Below, one piece after another: positions 36,080 through 47,290 of a stretch of DNA of 64,000 nucleotides. Source of the DNA: Apostichopus japonicus. Taxonomy: Eukaryota > Echinodermata > Holothuroidea > Aspidochirotida > Stichopodidae. Where the stretch lies: positions 24,797,398 to 24,861,397 of the forward strand of contig NC_092577.1 in NCBI RefSeq assembly GCF_037975245.1, given 5' to 3'. Positions within the stretch are counted from its first letter, which is position 1; each line of letters starts with the position of its first letter. The translations under genes and the position numbers were made by a program. The notes under the pieces are model-generated. The model worked only from the letters and a program-made list of their open reading frames with translations, made no database searches and had not been told where the DNA came from.

Positions 36080-37443
36080 TATCTGTCAAATTTGTAAGTT
36101 AAAGTGTTTCAGTTATGTATGTGACTAAAGGTCTTGTGTTTATGTGTTTCTATCATTTAATTCTGGCAAAGTAATTAAGGATTTTGGAAGTTTATCAGGG
36201 CTTAAGGGAGGGGTGGAAGGTTCAGAATTTGTTGTTCCAGATGTTCTTCATGTAACTGTTCTTCTTTGTTTTAAGCTCATGAAGTATAAGTTGAAGGTGT
36301 TTCTTAGAATTTCTCCATTTTCTAATATAAGATGATAAAGGTTGACGTTTTTAGTTGTCGTTTTTCACAACCATACCAAATATATGCTTCCATCAAACTA
36401 AATGCAGTATAACCTATTGTTACGACCAAAAATTCAACGTTAAATTTTCATATAATATTTTACTTGCAAAATGCATTTGTATATGTGTTTTGTTAACAGT
36501 ACTGTGTTAACAATAGTAGCAGTGCACTGTACTGTAATCCAATGTTAGCGTTAGGACAAGGCCGCATTTGGTGCCTTGTTTTCACAATACCTTGAAAGAT
36601 GAAATTCTTATAATTCTTGTTAGGAAAATAATAAGCCATTGCGAATAAGCGTCAAAGGAGTGGACTAGACATTGGTAATCTTACAGTATGACGTTTTAGT
36701 TTAAAATCTATTATCGAAACATGCAAAAGACAATTCATTGGTCACTTTCAGTTCGTCTTAAAAATAATCATTCCGTTACGACCGTTATTATTCGCCAAAA
36801 AGCGAACCATATGAGTATGATTGTTTATCCCTTCTGACATTCAATTGAAGTTTGTTCAGCTTGCTTGCAAGTATTTCTCTTATCTTTGTTGTGAATTCTC
36901 ATTAAAAGGATCATTTAGTTATTAGAAATTTGAAGGCTGCATAGTAAATGCCTGTATCTTATTTCCACCAATGAAATAATTTCTCACTTAGCTGCTTACT
37001 GGTGTAGCCTTTCTGCTTATATAAAAATAATAGTGGCTGTTAATTAGTTATAAACAAAACGAAGTGAAATCAACGATAATCATACCTGATTTTCCAAACA
37101 TATTATGTAAAATTGGGTATAGATTCTTTTTTTTAATCCAGAGTACCTCAAGAATGGCTATGGTTATTAGCTTGGAAATGTGGCTACAATAAGTTACTGT
37201 TAATTAATATTTAGCTTTTTACAGATAAGTTACTGGCATTTTATTCTTCATCAGTTAGCAGTTGTTAATTTTGTTTTGGTTGCAAAGGTTTTTCAATAAA
37301 GGTGCCATAACAGAAATATGTTACTTTTCTGTCACTTTATATATTGTTTATTAATGATCATAATGTTATGTATGACATAATATGTCACCTTTCCCTTCCA
37401 TCAGCCTCCTTACCAACCCTAAAAATACTTGCTTAATTTTCAG
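36080..37443. other. Spacer
   Basis: AT-rich DNA after the recombinase-family gene. It presumably includes its 3' untranslated region. No other coding content, RNA gene or terminal repeat is recognised. Confidence 0.45.
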
Positions 37444-37569
37444 TCCGCTAGACCCGTGGAATCTGATGATTGGCAAACATATACAGAACTAGTGGAAACT
37501 AAACGTGTTTTGAAAAGTCTTGCAGTTTTCGCAATAACCTCACTTCAGCCCTTGGTTGAAAACAGTTGA
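37444..37569 (+). CDS. Candidate terminal exon of unknown gene
   Basis: A TTAATTTTCAG acceptor ends at 37443 and the following frame is open for 41 codons to TGA at 37567-37569. It encodes an acidic start (PVESDDWQTYTELVETKR) and a hydrophobic end. AATAAA occurs about 70 bases downstream (~37637), fitting a last exon. It could be the 3' exon of a host gene or of the upstream recombinase gene. No family is recognised. Confidence 0.35.
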   Translation, partial: SARPVESDDWQTYTELVETKRVLKSLAVFAITSLQPLVENS

Positions 37570-38167
37570 TCGGCCAAAAGCACATGTATAAAGGTTTATT
37601 ATACAACCAAAGAATGGGCAATTTGGTGTTCAAAGAATAAATTGACTTCTGCTTGTGTCCATCTCTGCAACCCTTACCCCATCCTCCTCAGATGTACATA
37701 CACTCTAGATACCAACTGGGGGTAAAATATGCGGAGCTAACACTCTTCAGGTTAGACCATAGTGGTCACAATGAGCAATTTAATGTTTACTAATAAACCA
37801 ACTTAAACATTACATCATGCATAAGCTGTCCTCAAATGAATAGCAATCATATTCATACATACATTGTCCTCTAATGACTAACAGTTCTGGATACACCCAG
37901 AACGTCCTTAGATGCATAGAACAACCAGATATAATGTGTGTGGTTCTCACATGTATAGAAGATGTCACTTCAAATGATCAAACGACAGATGGTTTTCAAG
38001 AAGTTATAGATGACTGGTCAATGACATAAACTGAAACGTGTTTCTTTGTTTTAAGGCTACTTCACCCCTAACATAGTGTCCTCGAAAGATGGTCCCTTGT
38101 CAATGTCCTCCAATGGTATGCAAGGCAGGTACGTGTGTGTGTGTTGTAAGTCACTAGATAGCCGTCC

Positions 38168-38956
38168 CGGGACTTGGCGTGGAGGATTGCACATGGGGTC
38201 CTCATCACTAACCATTTAGGTGATGGGATTTGTCCCCGTGTGGGCTGTAAAGCCATCGAGACTGTGCAACACCTTTTGCTGGAGTGTCCCTTTGTCCGGT
38301 TGGTGTGGGAATGGTTTCACGCCTTCGTTATAGGTGTTATTGGTTGCACACAGTGGGCCATTAGTAGTGAATTTGTTTTGTATGGTTTGTTGCCCCCTGT
38401 GTGCCCAACCTGGGTTACGGATCTGCTGTTGTTGTTTGCCGCTGTCATCAGGAGACACATCTGGAACAGCAGATGCCGCCTAGTTCCCTCGTGCAAAATG
38501 ACATCAGGTTGCGCATGGAGGCGGACCATGCACGGCTTCCCGACACTGCCTTTCGTAGACGCTGGCGCAAGCCTGTCGTCTACTATCGGGACGGCGTTCC
38601 CCGGATGAAATTTGGAGTGAGTTAGTTGGTAGGTGTGGGGGCTGTGTGGTCGTTACATAATATAGGTTGGTTTCATTTTTCTCTTTCTGGTTTGGGGTTG
38701 GCTTTATGGGGCCTGTTTGTAGTGTTTTATTTGTTTTGCTTCTGTTGGCCTTTGGGTCCGTGTCCTTTTCGCGTCACGTTAAACGCTGCGTTAGTGAGAG
38801 ATTTGTGTTTGTGGGTTTCAGTAGGGTTTTGGTTGTTGTTTTACAGACGGATTATTTTGGGTTTTGTTGACCTGTTTTGTAAGCACGTAAAAAGGACAGG
38901 CGGTTCAAGAAGAAAGTTTTCGACAGCCTGGGTTACTCCTACATTTTGAGGAATAT
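38168..38956 (+). mobile_element. Diverged, 5'-truncated Tx1-like LINE 3' end
   Basis: From about 38170 the frame reads LAWRIAHGVLITN, CPRVGCKAIETVQHLLLECPF and WEWFHAF, matching the C-terminal region of ORF2 in LINEs A and B (LAWR.AHGALVTN, CPRTGCDSLE, WEWF). The frame shifts near 38500, after which NDIRLRMEADHARL and a stop at 38625 match the end of ORF2. A 3' region of ~330 bases ends near AATAAAG at 38956. Sequence divergence from A and B is much greater than between A and B, so it is a related family, older, and dead. Confidence 0.75.
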
Positions 38957-39561
38957 AAATAAAGGTAGGCTAAATTCACATGAAGTGCCACATTTTTATG
39001 CGTTTATTTCATTTTTGCATGCAATGTTTGCCTTTTCTGCAATTCAGATCATTGGAAAATCTAAAAGGCTACAAATAAATCTTGTTTGTTTTTCAGATGG
39101 ATGAATTGCATGGAGATGCCCTGTTCGTTTGAAGGACATACCCTACTGCCCTGCCAGTGTGAAACAAACTGGAGATATATTCACCAGGAGTCAGAAGGGT
39201 CACCTACAGGAGGCAATGCAGGGGTCAGAAAGTGTGGCAAGAATAAGAGAGGAAATAAAGGTACATAGCTGTTGGATATAATTATGTATAGATATATGTT
39301 TTGGGCATTAGTCGTTACCCATACACGGTTACTGTAATTTTTCTCATTTGCGAAGTGCAAAGAATTGAGGCTAAAATGGGATTCAAACACTCCTCTTCAT
39401 ATTTCTCCCAGTCAGTTAGTTCAGTTCCGATTTCATTACTTTTTTTATCATTTAATAGGATTCTGCACTGAACCATCCAAAGGAGAAACCAAGTCGATTG
39501 GTTAGCCAGGCACTAAGGATACACCTTCCGGAAGGCGATCCACGGAATTGCCCTGGCTGTC

Positions 39562-39894
39562 ATGGCTCGCAGAAGAAGAAAGGACTACAGAAAAGTAATG
39601 AAGGCAGTGAAGGATGCCCTCCCTACGGAACCAAAAGTGAAGCGAATGGTAATGGATTTTGAGGCAGCAATGTGGAGAGGAGCTCAATCCATCTTCACGA
39701 ATGTCAGCATTCTGAGGTGTAATTTTCAGTGGCGCCAAGCAGTGTGGAGAAAAGTTAAGAAAAAAAATGTCATTATTTCATTGGAAAGGTTTTCTTGTGT
39801 AAGTTGTGGTTATAGTACATCCGGGAGACCCGGATGGGCAATGGACTGTGGGCACCTGATCCATGTATCGGAGATCCATCAGGACCATCAATGA
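39562..39894 (+). pseudogene. MULE-like transposase fragment
   Basis: The frame from ATG 39562, open upstream through AIHGIALAV, encodes MARRRRKDYRKVMKAVKDAL, then VMDFEAAMWRGAQSIF, and SILRCNFQWRQAVWRKV. The pattern of a basic R(R/K)KDY helix, D-F-E-A-A, then F..V.I..C.FHW.QAVWR is the second-Asp and C/H block of MULE transposases (cut-and-paste, DDE). Here Q replaces H in NFQW. The first Asp block and the final Glu block are not found, and the frame after 39760 loses similarity. Nearby spliced segments (39097-39261, 40055-40251, 41053-41190) may be other exons of the same gene. It is a relic. Confidence 0.6.
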
Positions 39895-40054
39895 TGTAGA
39901 AGGTAATTGATTGATGAGTTATTTTTTTGAACTGTTTTGTTTTAATAGTCATATTACACAAATGAAATTATATTAATATCTGAACTTCTTGCAGACTTTT
40001 ATTTTAAAAGTTGCAGAAATGATATTAACAGCTATTTAACTTGTTTCTTTACAG

Positions 40055-40251
40055 GGTGACAACAAGGAGGTGGGGGCTAAGAGTCCCTTGTATTCTCTTG
40101 TGTGGGCCATGTTTGAGGCAGCCAGCTGTGTAAAACTAGAGGAAAGGGTTGAAAACATCCAGAAAAAATTATTTAACTATTCGGACGAATTTGAGGAGGG
40201 CACACGGTCCACGAATAGGATGCTGGGTAATTTGGATGTTCATAACCAGTA
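40055..40251 (+). pseudogene. Exon-like segment, probably of the MULE-like gene
   Basis: Follows a TTTCTTTACAG acceptor (ending 40054) and is open to TAG at 40251 in a frame reading KSPLYSLVWAMFEAASCVKL, KLFNYSDEFEEGTRSTNRML. It is not recognised alone. Position between the DFEAA segment and the exon at 41053 suggests membership of the same broken transposase gene. Confidence 0.35.
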
Positions 40252-40630
40252 GAGAACTGTAGGTAACAGGAAATAACTCCTCGTCCTTGAACGTTATTAG
40301 TAAATGTATTAGGGGCACTGTATATTACAAGTAGCGTAAGGGGTCGACTGAACACCCGGAGGCACAACTATCAGAGACCTTCAACTTAAGAAATAAATCA
40401 ATGGCCTGTTATAAAAGGTTTTACTTATTTTTTTAATGATGGTGTGTTACAAGGAATGGCTCGAGGAAGACGATATTCCATCACAAATTATAAAGAGTGT
40501 CCTTTTTTTACCGTATCACCATTGCCAAATCACATGCGTATAAAATGAAGCGATGAGAAACTTCAAAAGGAAACTTTGTGTGAAAATCCATACAAAGCTT
40601 AGAGGGTTAATATATACGGAAGACTTATGC

Positions 40631-41000
40631 GGCCATGCCCCAAAAATATATATATAGACTACGGATATACATAGAAGAAAACGAAAAACACAAACATTAA
40701 AACGAAAAACACAATATTTTTGGTCGTTTTAATTATTTGGTCGTTTTTCGTTTTCATTTCTTCGTTTTTCGTTTTCGAAATTGTTTGTTTTTCGTTTAAA
40801 AAATGTTTCTTCTATGTATATCCGTGGTGTAATATATTTTTTGGGCATGGCGGGAAAAAAAAAGAAAAAAAACAAAAACAAATTAAAACGGAAAACAACA
40901 TTTGGTTTCTCGTGTCAAAAATGTTGTTTTCGTTTTACAAATGTTTGTTCTATGTATATCCGTGTTTCCTATTTTTTTATTTTTTTTTGGCATGGCCACA
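40631..41000. mobile_element. Fold-back element with a third arm
   Basis: GGCCATGCCCCAAAAATATA at 40631 and ACGGATATACATAGAAGAAA at ~40661-40680 recur inverted at about 40803-40852 (TTCTTCTATGTATATCCGTG, then TTTTTTGGGCATGGCG). This gives arms of about 50 bp around a core of repeated ACGAAAAAC/TTCGTTTTTCG. A third arm with TTCTATGTATATCCGTG and TTTTTTGGCATGGCC lies at about 40943-40997. The structure folds on itself and looks like a MITE-type fold-back, partly duplicated. It sits in what would be an intron of the MULE-like gene. Confidence 0.65.
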
Positions 41001-41052
41001 TTAGTGTTCCGTAAATAAACTCTTGTTATGTATATATACGTTTTCTTTGTAG

Positions 41053-41365
41053 GTGGGAAGGTTACAACGTCGAGACGTGGCTGCAACCATGCGAAATCAG
41101 GAACGCAATAACCAAGCGCCCCCTAAAGACACAGCCGAAGAAGAACCACAGGCCGACAGTTGGGCATCCCAGATGTCTACAACATTATAATGGGGTCAAG
41201 GTTGTGAGAGCCGACGGCACCACAAGCGAAAGAAAAATTGTTTACATTAACGATCCATATAATGGGAATGTAAGTGTTCCAATTGATAAGGGAAAATATC
41301 AGCAGTTTATCGGGTGTTGTCAAATTGACAAAACTTTGTATAACATGTCCTCTTCCTGTCTCTGA
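41053..41365 (+). pseudogene. Exon-like coding segment of unknown gene
   Basis: After a TCTTTGTAG acceptor the frame reads VGRLQRRDVAATMRNQERNN, APPKDTAEEEPQ and stops at 41190. Another frame is open across that stop and continues with VRADGTTSERKIVYINDPYN and VPIDKGKYQQFIGCCQ to TGA at 41365. The two-frame layout suggests one frameshift in a single coding segment. No domain is recognised. It may be the C-terminal exon of the MULE-like gene. Confidence 0.35.
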
Positions 41366-42383
41366 CATCTGGTTCCAATACCTCCCAAAACTATTTCTAT
41401 CTTGAAAAAGATGTTTCTTAAGTCATTTAATTTCATTTTGCATGTACCGTACGGCACCTACCACAAGACAACAAAAGTGAAGTAGTTTTACCAAAGATTC
41501 AAGTTCTTGAATGTGACATGTCGTACTTTAATTATGACGTTAATAAGCTTCTTTCTGTTACCCATTGACTTATAGGCTGACTTCGCAGTCATACATATCA
41601 GAATTTTTTTTTCACTTTTGAAGGGTTCTAGGATTTGGAAGCAGTTTGACCTAATGGACATCTTTAGCATAATCTATGACATTCACAGAAGTGCCCGCTG
41701 TGCTAATGTTACAGCGTCGTTAAAATTGTTACATTTGTAACTTAAATCGATGAATATTATGACAGTGAAAATACAGTATATGATGCAAATTGAACCTCAT
41801 TAGAACTGTTAACTTATCGATCAAGAAGTAAGGCATTTGTTGGCCTAGTAGAACACATACCTTAAAGTTTGCTTTCTGTTATTAAAATGGACCTTTAGTC
41901 CACACTGATTTCTAGTGTTTATGATTGTTCTTATCCTGATCTGCTATTTCATCTTAGAGGTAATCACAACCTGCAAACAGACCCTACGGTATGAGTTACT
42001 CGTGGAGTGGATTGCCCTCCCCCCCCCCCCCCAAGTGGAAAGAACAACACCAATCCAGGAGGCTCAGTTAGAATGAATAATGTTCTGAATGCCTCGGCAA
42101 AAAAACAAATATAAAAAAAAAACACAGAGCGATCAGTATTATCAGGAACATTATCTTTCAAAAGTGAACTCCTTTGATTTTCTGTGGAAAGTAAAAACAA
42201 CACTCTGTATGAAATTTAACCAAATAAGAAAGTCTCACAGGATGTAAATTTTAACTATTACTTTAACCAGTTAGAACCAATAATTAGAACCAATAATTTG
42301 ATTAGCAGTGCATATTCCTAATTGGGTAAATTTCTACATCGTATTACAATGTAATGCATGAAACTTTTCTTCATCTGCTTCAG
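41366..42383. other. Spacer
   Basis: AT-rich with a C14-type run near 42008. No coding content is recognised. Confidence 0.45.
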
Positions 42384-43334
42384 GCTGCTAAAGTTCTCAG
42401 CCAAGGACAACCACCACAAGTGCAAAGTGTTGACCCTCAAGTGGGTATAACTCCCAGCTCGGTCACAGAGAGTTACTACAGAGGAGCAAAGCCTTGCTCC
42501 AACAGAAAAAGGATGAAGCAAATGAAGTAGGAGAACCAAAAAAAGAAATACTACACAGAACAGTACCGCCAGGGGTAATGAGCGAAGCAACGAGGAACAT
42601 GTACTTAGTGGGTTGAATGCAACCGCGCCATCAGATAGGCCTATTGTAAATGAAGAAAAGATATGGACAGAATTGGGTCATCTTCGCGCTATGGTGGAAA
42701 ACTTAATGCAAGAGATGGCAACCTTGTCCGAGGATGTGGCACGACATCCATTTTATTTTATTTTCAAACTATGGGTTTGCTACACGATGTTCCTGACTAT
42801 TCTGAGTCCTCGTTTCTACCAACGGCTGCCGCAATATCTACTCCGCCGTTGGTCAACACACAACGGCTGGTTGGCACCACCAGTAGCTTGAGCGAGCAGT
42901 CGGGGGCCTCTCAGTTTCTACCTGAGACATATTTACTTACAGCTGCCTCAACATCTACTCCGCCGCCGGTCATAACACAACCAATGGTTGGCACCACCAG
43001 TACCCTGAACCAGCAGTCTGGGACCACTGGGTTTCTTTCTCAGACATTCCTACAATCTTTATCATCCTATGCGGACCAACCGAATACAATTGCACGTAAG
43101 CTTGCCAGCCAAATATTCAACAGAGGGGAGATGGTAAGGTGCAACTGCAATGGCAGCCACGGGAGAGATGCCCTTCCGCCGCAGAAGCTTGATTTACTAA
43201 GGAAGTATTTTTTGGAATTAACACAAACCCCACCCAGTAGGCAAGCAGTTGTTTGGAGAGCGGCAACAACTTCACTGGATGCTTGCTTCCGCAGCAAGCT
43301 ATCCTATCAAAAGAAAACACAAGTAGGCGTTTAG
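42384..43334 (+). pseudogene. Coiled-coil / Ser-Thr-Pro repeat / BEN-like domain gene (frameshifted)
   Basis: Begins after a CTGCTTCAG acceptor. Segments in different frames encode a Lys/Gln/Glu-rich helix (SKALLQQKKDEANEVGEPKK), then KIWTELGHLRAMVENLMQEM, a likely coiled coil. From about 42750 one frame carries two ~37-residue Ser/Thr/Pro-rich repeats (STPPLVNTQRLVGTTSSLSE; STPPPVITQPMVGTTSTLNQ). The C-terminal part (43078-43300) reads IARKLASQIFNRGEMVRCNC, LPPQKLDLLRKYFLEL, AVVWRAATTSLDACFRSK. Its layout resembles a BEN domain, a helical DNA/protein-binding module found in chromatin factors and some transposon and viral proteins. At least two frameshifts (near 42450 and 42750) break it. The BEN assignment is by pattern only. 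Confidence 0.5.
42825..43052 (+). repeat. ~114-bp tandem duplication inside the BEN-like gene
   Basis: Two consecutive units share CTACTCCGCCG, GGTTGGCACCACCAGTA and CAGTCGGGG/CAGTCTGGG at the same spacing, encoding the two Ser/Thr/Pro repeats. The unit length is a multiple of three, so the duplication kept the frame. Confidence 0.7.
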
Positions 43335-45450
43335 TGGTCTTGAGTTACTATGAAATTCACCTTAATATTACTTGTTATTTGTTCCTTTTGTGCCTACAGT
43401 ACATTTCTTCTGTGCTTTTTACGTGCATAGAAAAACGGACACGGACCAAAGGTCAACAAAACCAAAAACAATCCCAGTCTGTTTAAGAATCACCATAAAC
43501 CCAACTGAGAACCCATTTTCGGAATTACTTCTGTTTTGTGTGCAGAAACATTCATGTTGTTGTGTGTATGTTCATGTATGTACAATACAGTATGGCACCC
43601 CATACTCTAACCAGTACTGAAGCGGAGAGGGTGGGTGGGAGGGGTTGGTGCAAATGCAGTCCCCAAACTGTTGAAGACAACAACAAAAATATAACTTTTA
43701 AGGGGTGTGTTAAGCTATAGTGTTTGTATGTGGTTGACCGAACTGTATTTCTTTGACATACTGTAGGCTTTAACTGCCATGACATTATGATTTCAGGCCT
43801 CCATCTTCATTGTTTCACCACTGTACATAGTTAGGTTGACCTACATAATATTTTGTTTTATGCACCGACACCTTTTCAGTGTACAAGTAGCGTCTCTCTT
43901 CCAATAGAGCAAATTGTAATATCTTATTGTTTTAGGCTAGTCCTGCAGTTTTTTCAATATAGTCCTACACATTCTGTAAATGTTTCTTCAATTTCACATC
44001 ATACGTATTTAACCTATGCCTTACTTTACTCATCGTCTATTTACTATGTACAATTTAACATGGAATATCTGTGCAGGCGCAGCAGCCATCCAGTTTTGTG
44101 AATCAACCATTGTGTACTGCGGTTACGGCTAACACGGTATGTTTATATTTGACAGCGGAGTTTGTTCTTTGATCACGTGACTTTATCTAACATATTTTAT
44201 ATTGTTATCCTTTCTTTTACTAGTCTTCGTTATAATTGTTAGTGTTATTACGCTCGTATTTGGTTTTATTGTGCTCTTTCAGTTTTGTTATTGTTTTTTA
44301 CTTGCTTTAAATTTGTTGTTGTTATCCCTGTGTAAACCCGAAACTTGAATTGCTTATGTTTCATTCATTGTTGATTTTTATCCCTCAAAATTCGTGATGA
44401 TGTGTTTAGCATATATAGTGAAGAAGTACAGTCCATCACACCTGGATGTTTTGTTTGATATGATCGTTAAATCGGTATTTATTGCTTTAAGAATATTAAT
44501 AACGAAAATCGATATTACGCTTAAACTGACTTTTTGTATTCCTCCCCTCTGCGACAATAAGGGCTGCTACCGATGCAGCTCCACGCATAAGCATAAGAGC
44601 AGAAACCGGTGTCGCTTTTTCATTAAGAACCAAAGTAATCTTTTAAAAACCCTGGTCACGGAAAGCCATCAAATATTTTGCACAATATTTCCCAATAAAC
44701 AGTAACAACCCCCGGGCATACTATGATAAAAGCCCATCTTTTGCAATGAATTACCAAAGATGATTCGGGAATTTCCTAAAAATAATAAAGGTTCACCTGC
44801 TACCCTCGGTAACGTCAGATAGTGGCACCGCCTACCATTTTTTGTAAAGAACATCAATTGTATTTTCTTAACCGGTCCCAGGCAACAACCTCAATGACCC
44901 ACACAGGATTTATTCACGTGAAAATAGATAAGGGACCCAAGGTTCTCAAGTTGAGAAAAATTATTCAGCGAATATTCGACATTTAATAATAAACGTTTAG
45001 ATTTTACTTGCTTGCCACCGGTGAACGAACCGGTTTTTATTGATAACAACATCATTGATCTGTTTATGGTGGTGTATTCAATTGTGTCAAACTACAATAA
45101 CAGTAATGCGGACATGAAGATCACGCATGTATAGCTTCGTACAGAACAGTGGCACTTCAATCAAAAGATCATCACAATGACGTCATTTACTGACCTGAGT
45201 GCTGTTCAATGTCACTGTAGTGTTTGCAAATACCTAATTTCGTAAAAATTACGGAGGCGCAAATATCCGTGTTTTTATTTCAATCTTTTTATACCTTTCC
45301 GATATATTTATTCCAAAAGGGGCGTTAGTTGGTAGAATGCAAAGTACATTTTGTGTAAGAATTGGAAGTATTTTTTCTGTCGTTATCTTTCTACTTCTAT
45401 ACAGAAAATAAATGTCGTTACAGCTCGGCGTTTGGAAGCATCAATACAAT
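43335..45450. other. Spacer
   Basis: No recognisable gene. ORFs here are short and lack family features. The end of the interval (45140-45450) includes palindromic TGTCACTG/CAGTG pieces that might be eroded terminal repeats of the adjacent Tc1 element, but no clean pair was seen. Confidence 0.4.
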
Positions 45451-45543
45451 ACAAAGGGCTAGCGCATATAAATAACTCAAAATCGCTGGAGCAAGTACTT
45501 ATTAGTTACCACAAAATATAACTGTTCGTCGGTATCTGGAAGT

Positions 45544-46449
45544 TTGGATGACGGGAGGACATTAGAGGAAGGTGTTTTGATCCACCGAACGACTATACGA
45601 AATACAGTTACGCGATGGCGTGTTCACCATACCATCAGAGACCATCCCAGAAACAGAGCCAGAAGTAAACTTGGTCGAGAACAGTTACAGTTGATTGATC
45701 AACTCATATCTGAAGATCGTGAGATCACCTCTGTCCGTATCAAGAAAAGGATAGAAGAAGAACTTGGATTGACAGTCACATCGAGTGCAATTAGAAGAGC
45801 CCGCAGACAGAAACTTCAGTGGGTATGCTCCAGGCCCCGTTATACTCAACTGATACGACGGAAGAACCAAACCGCCCGACTGGAGTATGCCATAAGATGT
45901 ATCGAAACGAAGGATCTTTTCTTGAGCGCCATCTTGACAGATGAATGTTCCGTAGAAATAGAGATCATACGGCGAAGATACAGTTCCGGAGAAGAGGGGA
46001 GTTGCCGAAACTTATCGGGAAGCCGAAACACCCAACGAAGGTGCACGTGTGGGCTGGGATTTCCTTGAGAGGTGCTACAGATATCATCATCTTTGATGGG
46101 ATAATGAACAGCGAGTTCTATTGCAATCATCTTTTGCAGCATGGCCTACTTCCGTTTGCTACAGTCGCCTTTCCAGATGGTAATTACCGTTTTATCCAGG
46201 ACAACGACCCAAAGCACACCAGCCGGTTCAGTTGGTGGCAAACCCCTCCCGAAAGCCCAGACCTAAATCCGTTAGAGATGGTGTGGCATGAGATGAAGCA
46301 CTGCTTGCGGGTGGAGATAAAGCCTTTCAACTTAAGATGATTTGAAGCGGATGATTGCGTAGTTCTGGCCTGAACGTATTACACCAGAAAAGTGCCAGAG
46401 ATACATCGCATATATACAGAAAGTCCTGCCGAAGGTGTTGGAGTTTTAG
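45544..46449 (+). pseudogene. Tc1/mariner-family transposase (broken)
   Basis: A TATA-like CATATAAATA is at 45467. The first frame encodes HRTTIRNTVTRWR (helix-turn-helix), LGLTVTSSAIRRARR (second HTH) and LTDECSVEIE (first catalytic Asp). A frameshift near 45950 moves to a frame with KHPTKVHVWAGISLRGATDI, FIQDNDPKHTSR (second Asp) and ESPDLNPLEMVWHEMK (Glu). Between the last two motifs about nine residues normally present are missing. A TGA follows 46337, and a further frame with WPERITPEKCQRYI and KVLPKVLEF ends in TAG at 46447-46449. The DDE set identifies a cut-and-paste Tc1-type enzyme. The deletion and shifts show it is dead. Terminal repeats were not resolved. Confidence 0.85.
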
Positions 46450-46490
46450 GGCAAGGCTACCGGACATTAGTGGGAGTGTCGAATTTCAAC

Positions 46491-46525
46491 GGCTCTTTTA
46501 AGAGCCACTAAATATTCCAGAAAGA
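46491..46525 (+). promoter_or_regulatory. Histone-type 3' stem-loop with downstream-element-like sequence
   Basis: GGCTCTTTTAAGAGCC (46491-46506) forms a six-base-pair stem with a four-base TTTA loop, one base from the TTTC loop common in replication-dependent histone mRNAs, and is followed by ACTAAA. Eleven to twelve bases further on, CCAGAAAGA (46517-46525) resembles the purine-rich histone downstream element CAAGAAAGA. Stem-loop-binding protein and U7 snRNP act at such sites. No histone ORF is in the window; the site lies 41 bases after the Tc1 transposase stop. Confidence 0.55.
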
Positions 46526-46529
46526 GCGT

Positions 46530-47157
46530 TCTTCTCCTTTATACATGCAAATTGTCTGTTTTCATTCCTATATAAGAATATTTTATTTAATATTATTAGG
46601 ATGCCTTGTCTCTGTTAAGTTTGAGATTTGCCCGATGTAAAAATATTCCCTTTCATCGGCCATTTTTAGTTCTACTGCTCACAACACCATCCTCCTCGTG
46701 AACAGGTTAAAATCACTACAGTAAGTGTGTGTGTGTGTGGGGGGGATGCACTTGTCAATGCACTTAAACATGCGCATAATTACACAACTTGACACCCCCT
46801 CCCCCACTGCCCTCCCCCCACCCTCCCTCCCGCAACAACCTCTACTGCTGTAAGCAGTTCTCGAGTTGATACGGAATGGCTGTCCGTTGTGTTGATCACA
46901 AATACCGACCGAAAAAGGTCACTCATGACTAATGCACAAAGTGGCTTGGAATTCCACCATCCATATTCCCATCTTCAGACCGATATTTACCCAACTAGCA
47001 GTCGCCTCAACAGGTGATCACCACCTCCCTTCACCCTCCCCAAAATGAAAAAGACCTTGCGACTAACACTACCTACTACGCCGATAATATAGTGAATAGC
47101 GCTAGCCCTGTACACAGCACAGCACGTGTCTTCCTTGCATGGATCTTGCTATGACTA
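46530..47157. other. Spacer with GT and C-rich tracts
   Basis: Contains a (GT)n/G run near 46727-46745 and C-rich tracts near 46795-46830 and 47020-47040. No coding content. Confidence 0.5.
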
Positions 47158-47290
47158 CACTCTAAAAACGTCCTGGTGGAATAATCCTGGTTACCTCAAA
47201 GTGACACCATTGGGGTTAAAATATAAGCAGCCAACCCGTATCCTGGTTAGCCTGATGTGAATTTTATCACGCTCTAACTTTTAACCACTT
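47158..47290 (+). repeat. Candidate transposon left end (CACTCTAAAAACG) with CCTGGTT subterminal motifs
   Basis: CACTCTAAAAACG follows a TA dinucleotide, like the CACTGTAAAAAA end after TA at 54953. Within the next ~130 bases the motif TCCTGG occurs four times (near 47170, 47188, 47231 and 47290). Short CACT(A/G/C)-type ends with repeated subterminal motifs are usual in CACTA/EnSpm elements. The matching right end was not found, so this is a hypothesis. Confidence 0.35.

Noticed and set aside
40720-41014. Phe/Lys-rich ORFs
   Set aside because: They translate the ACGAAAAAC/TTCGTTTTT core of the fold-back element.
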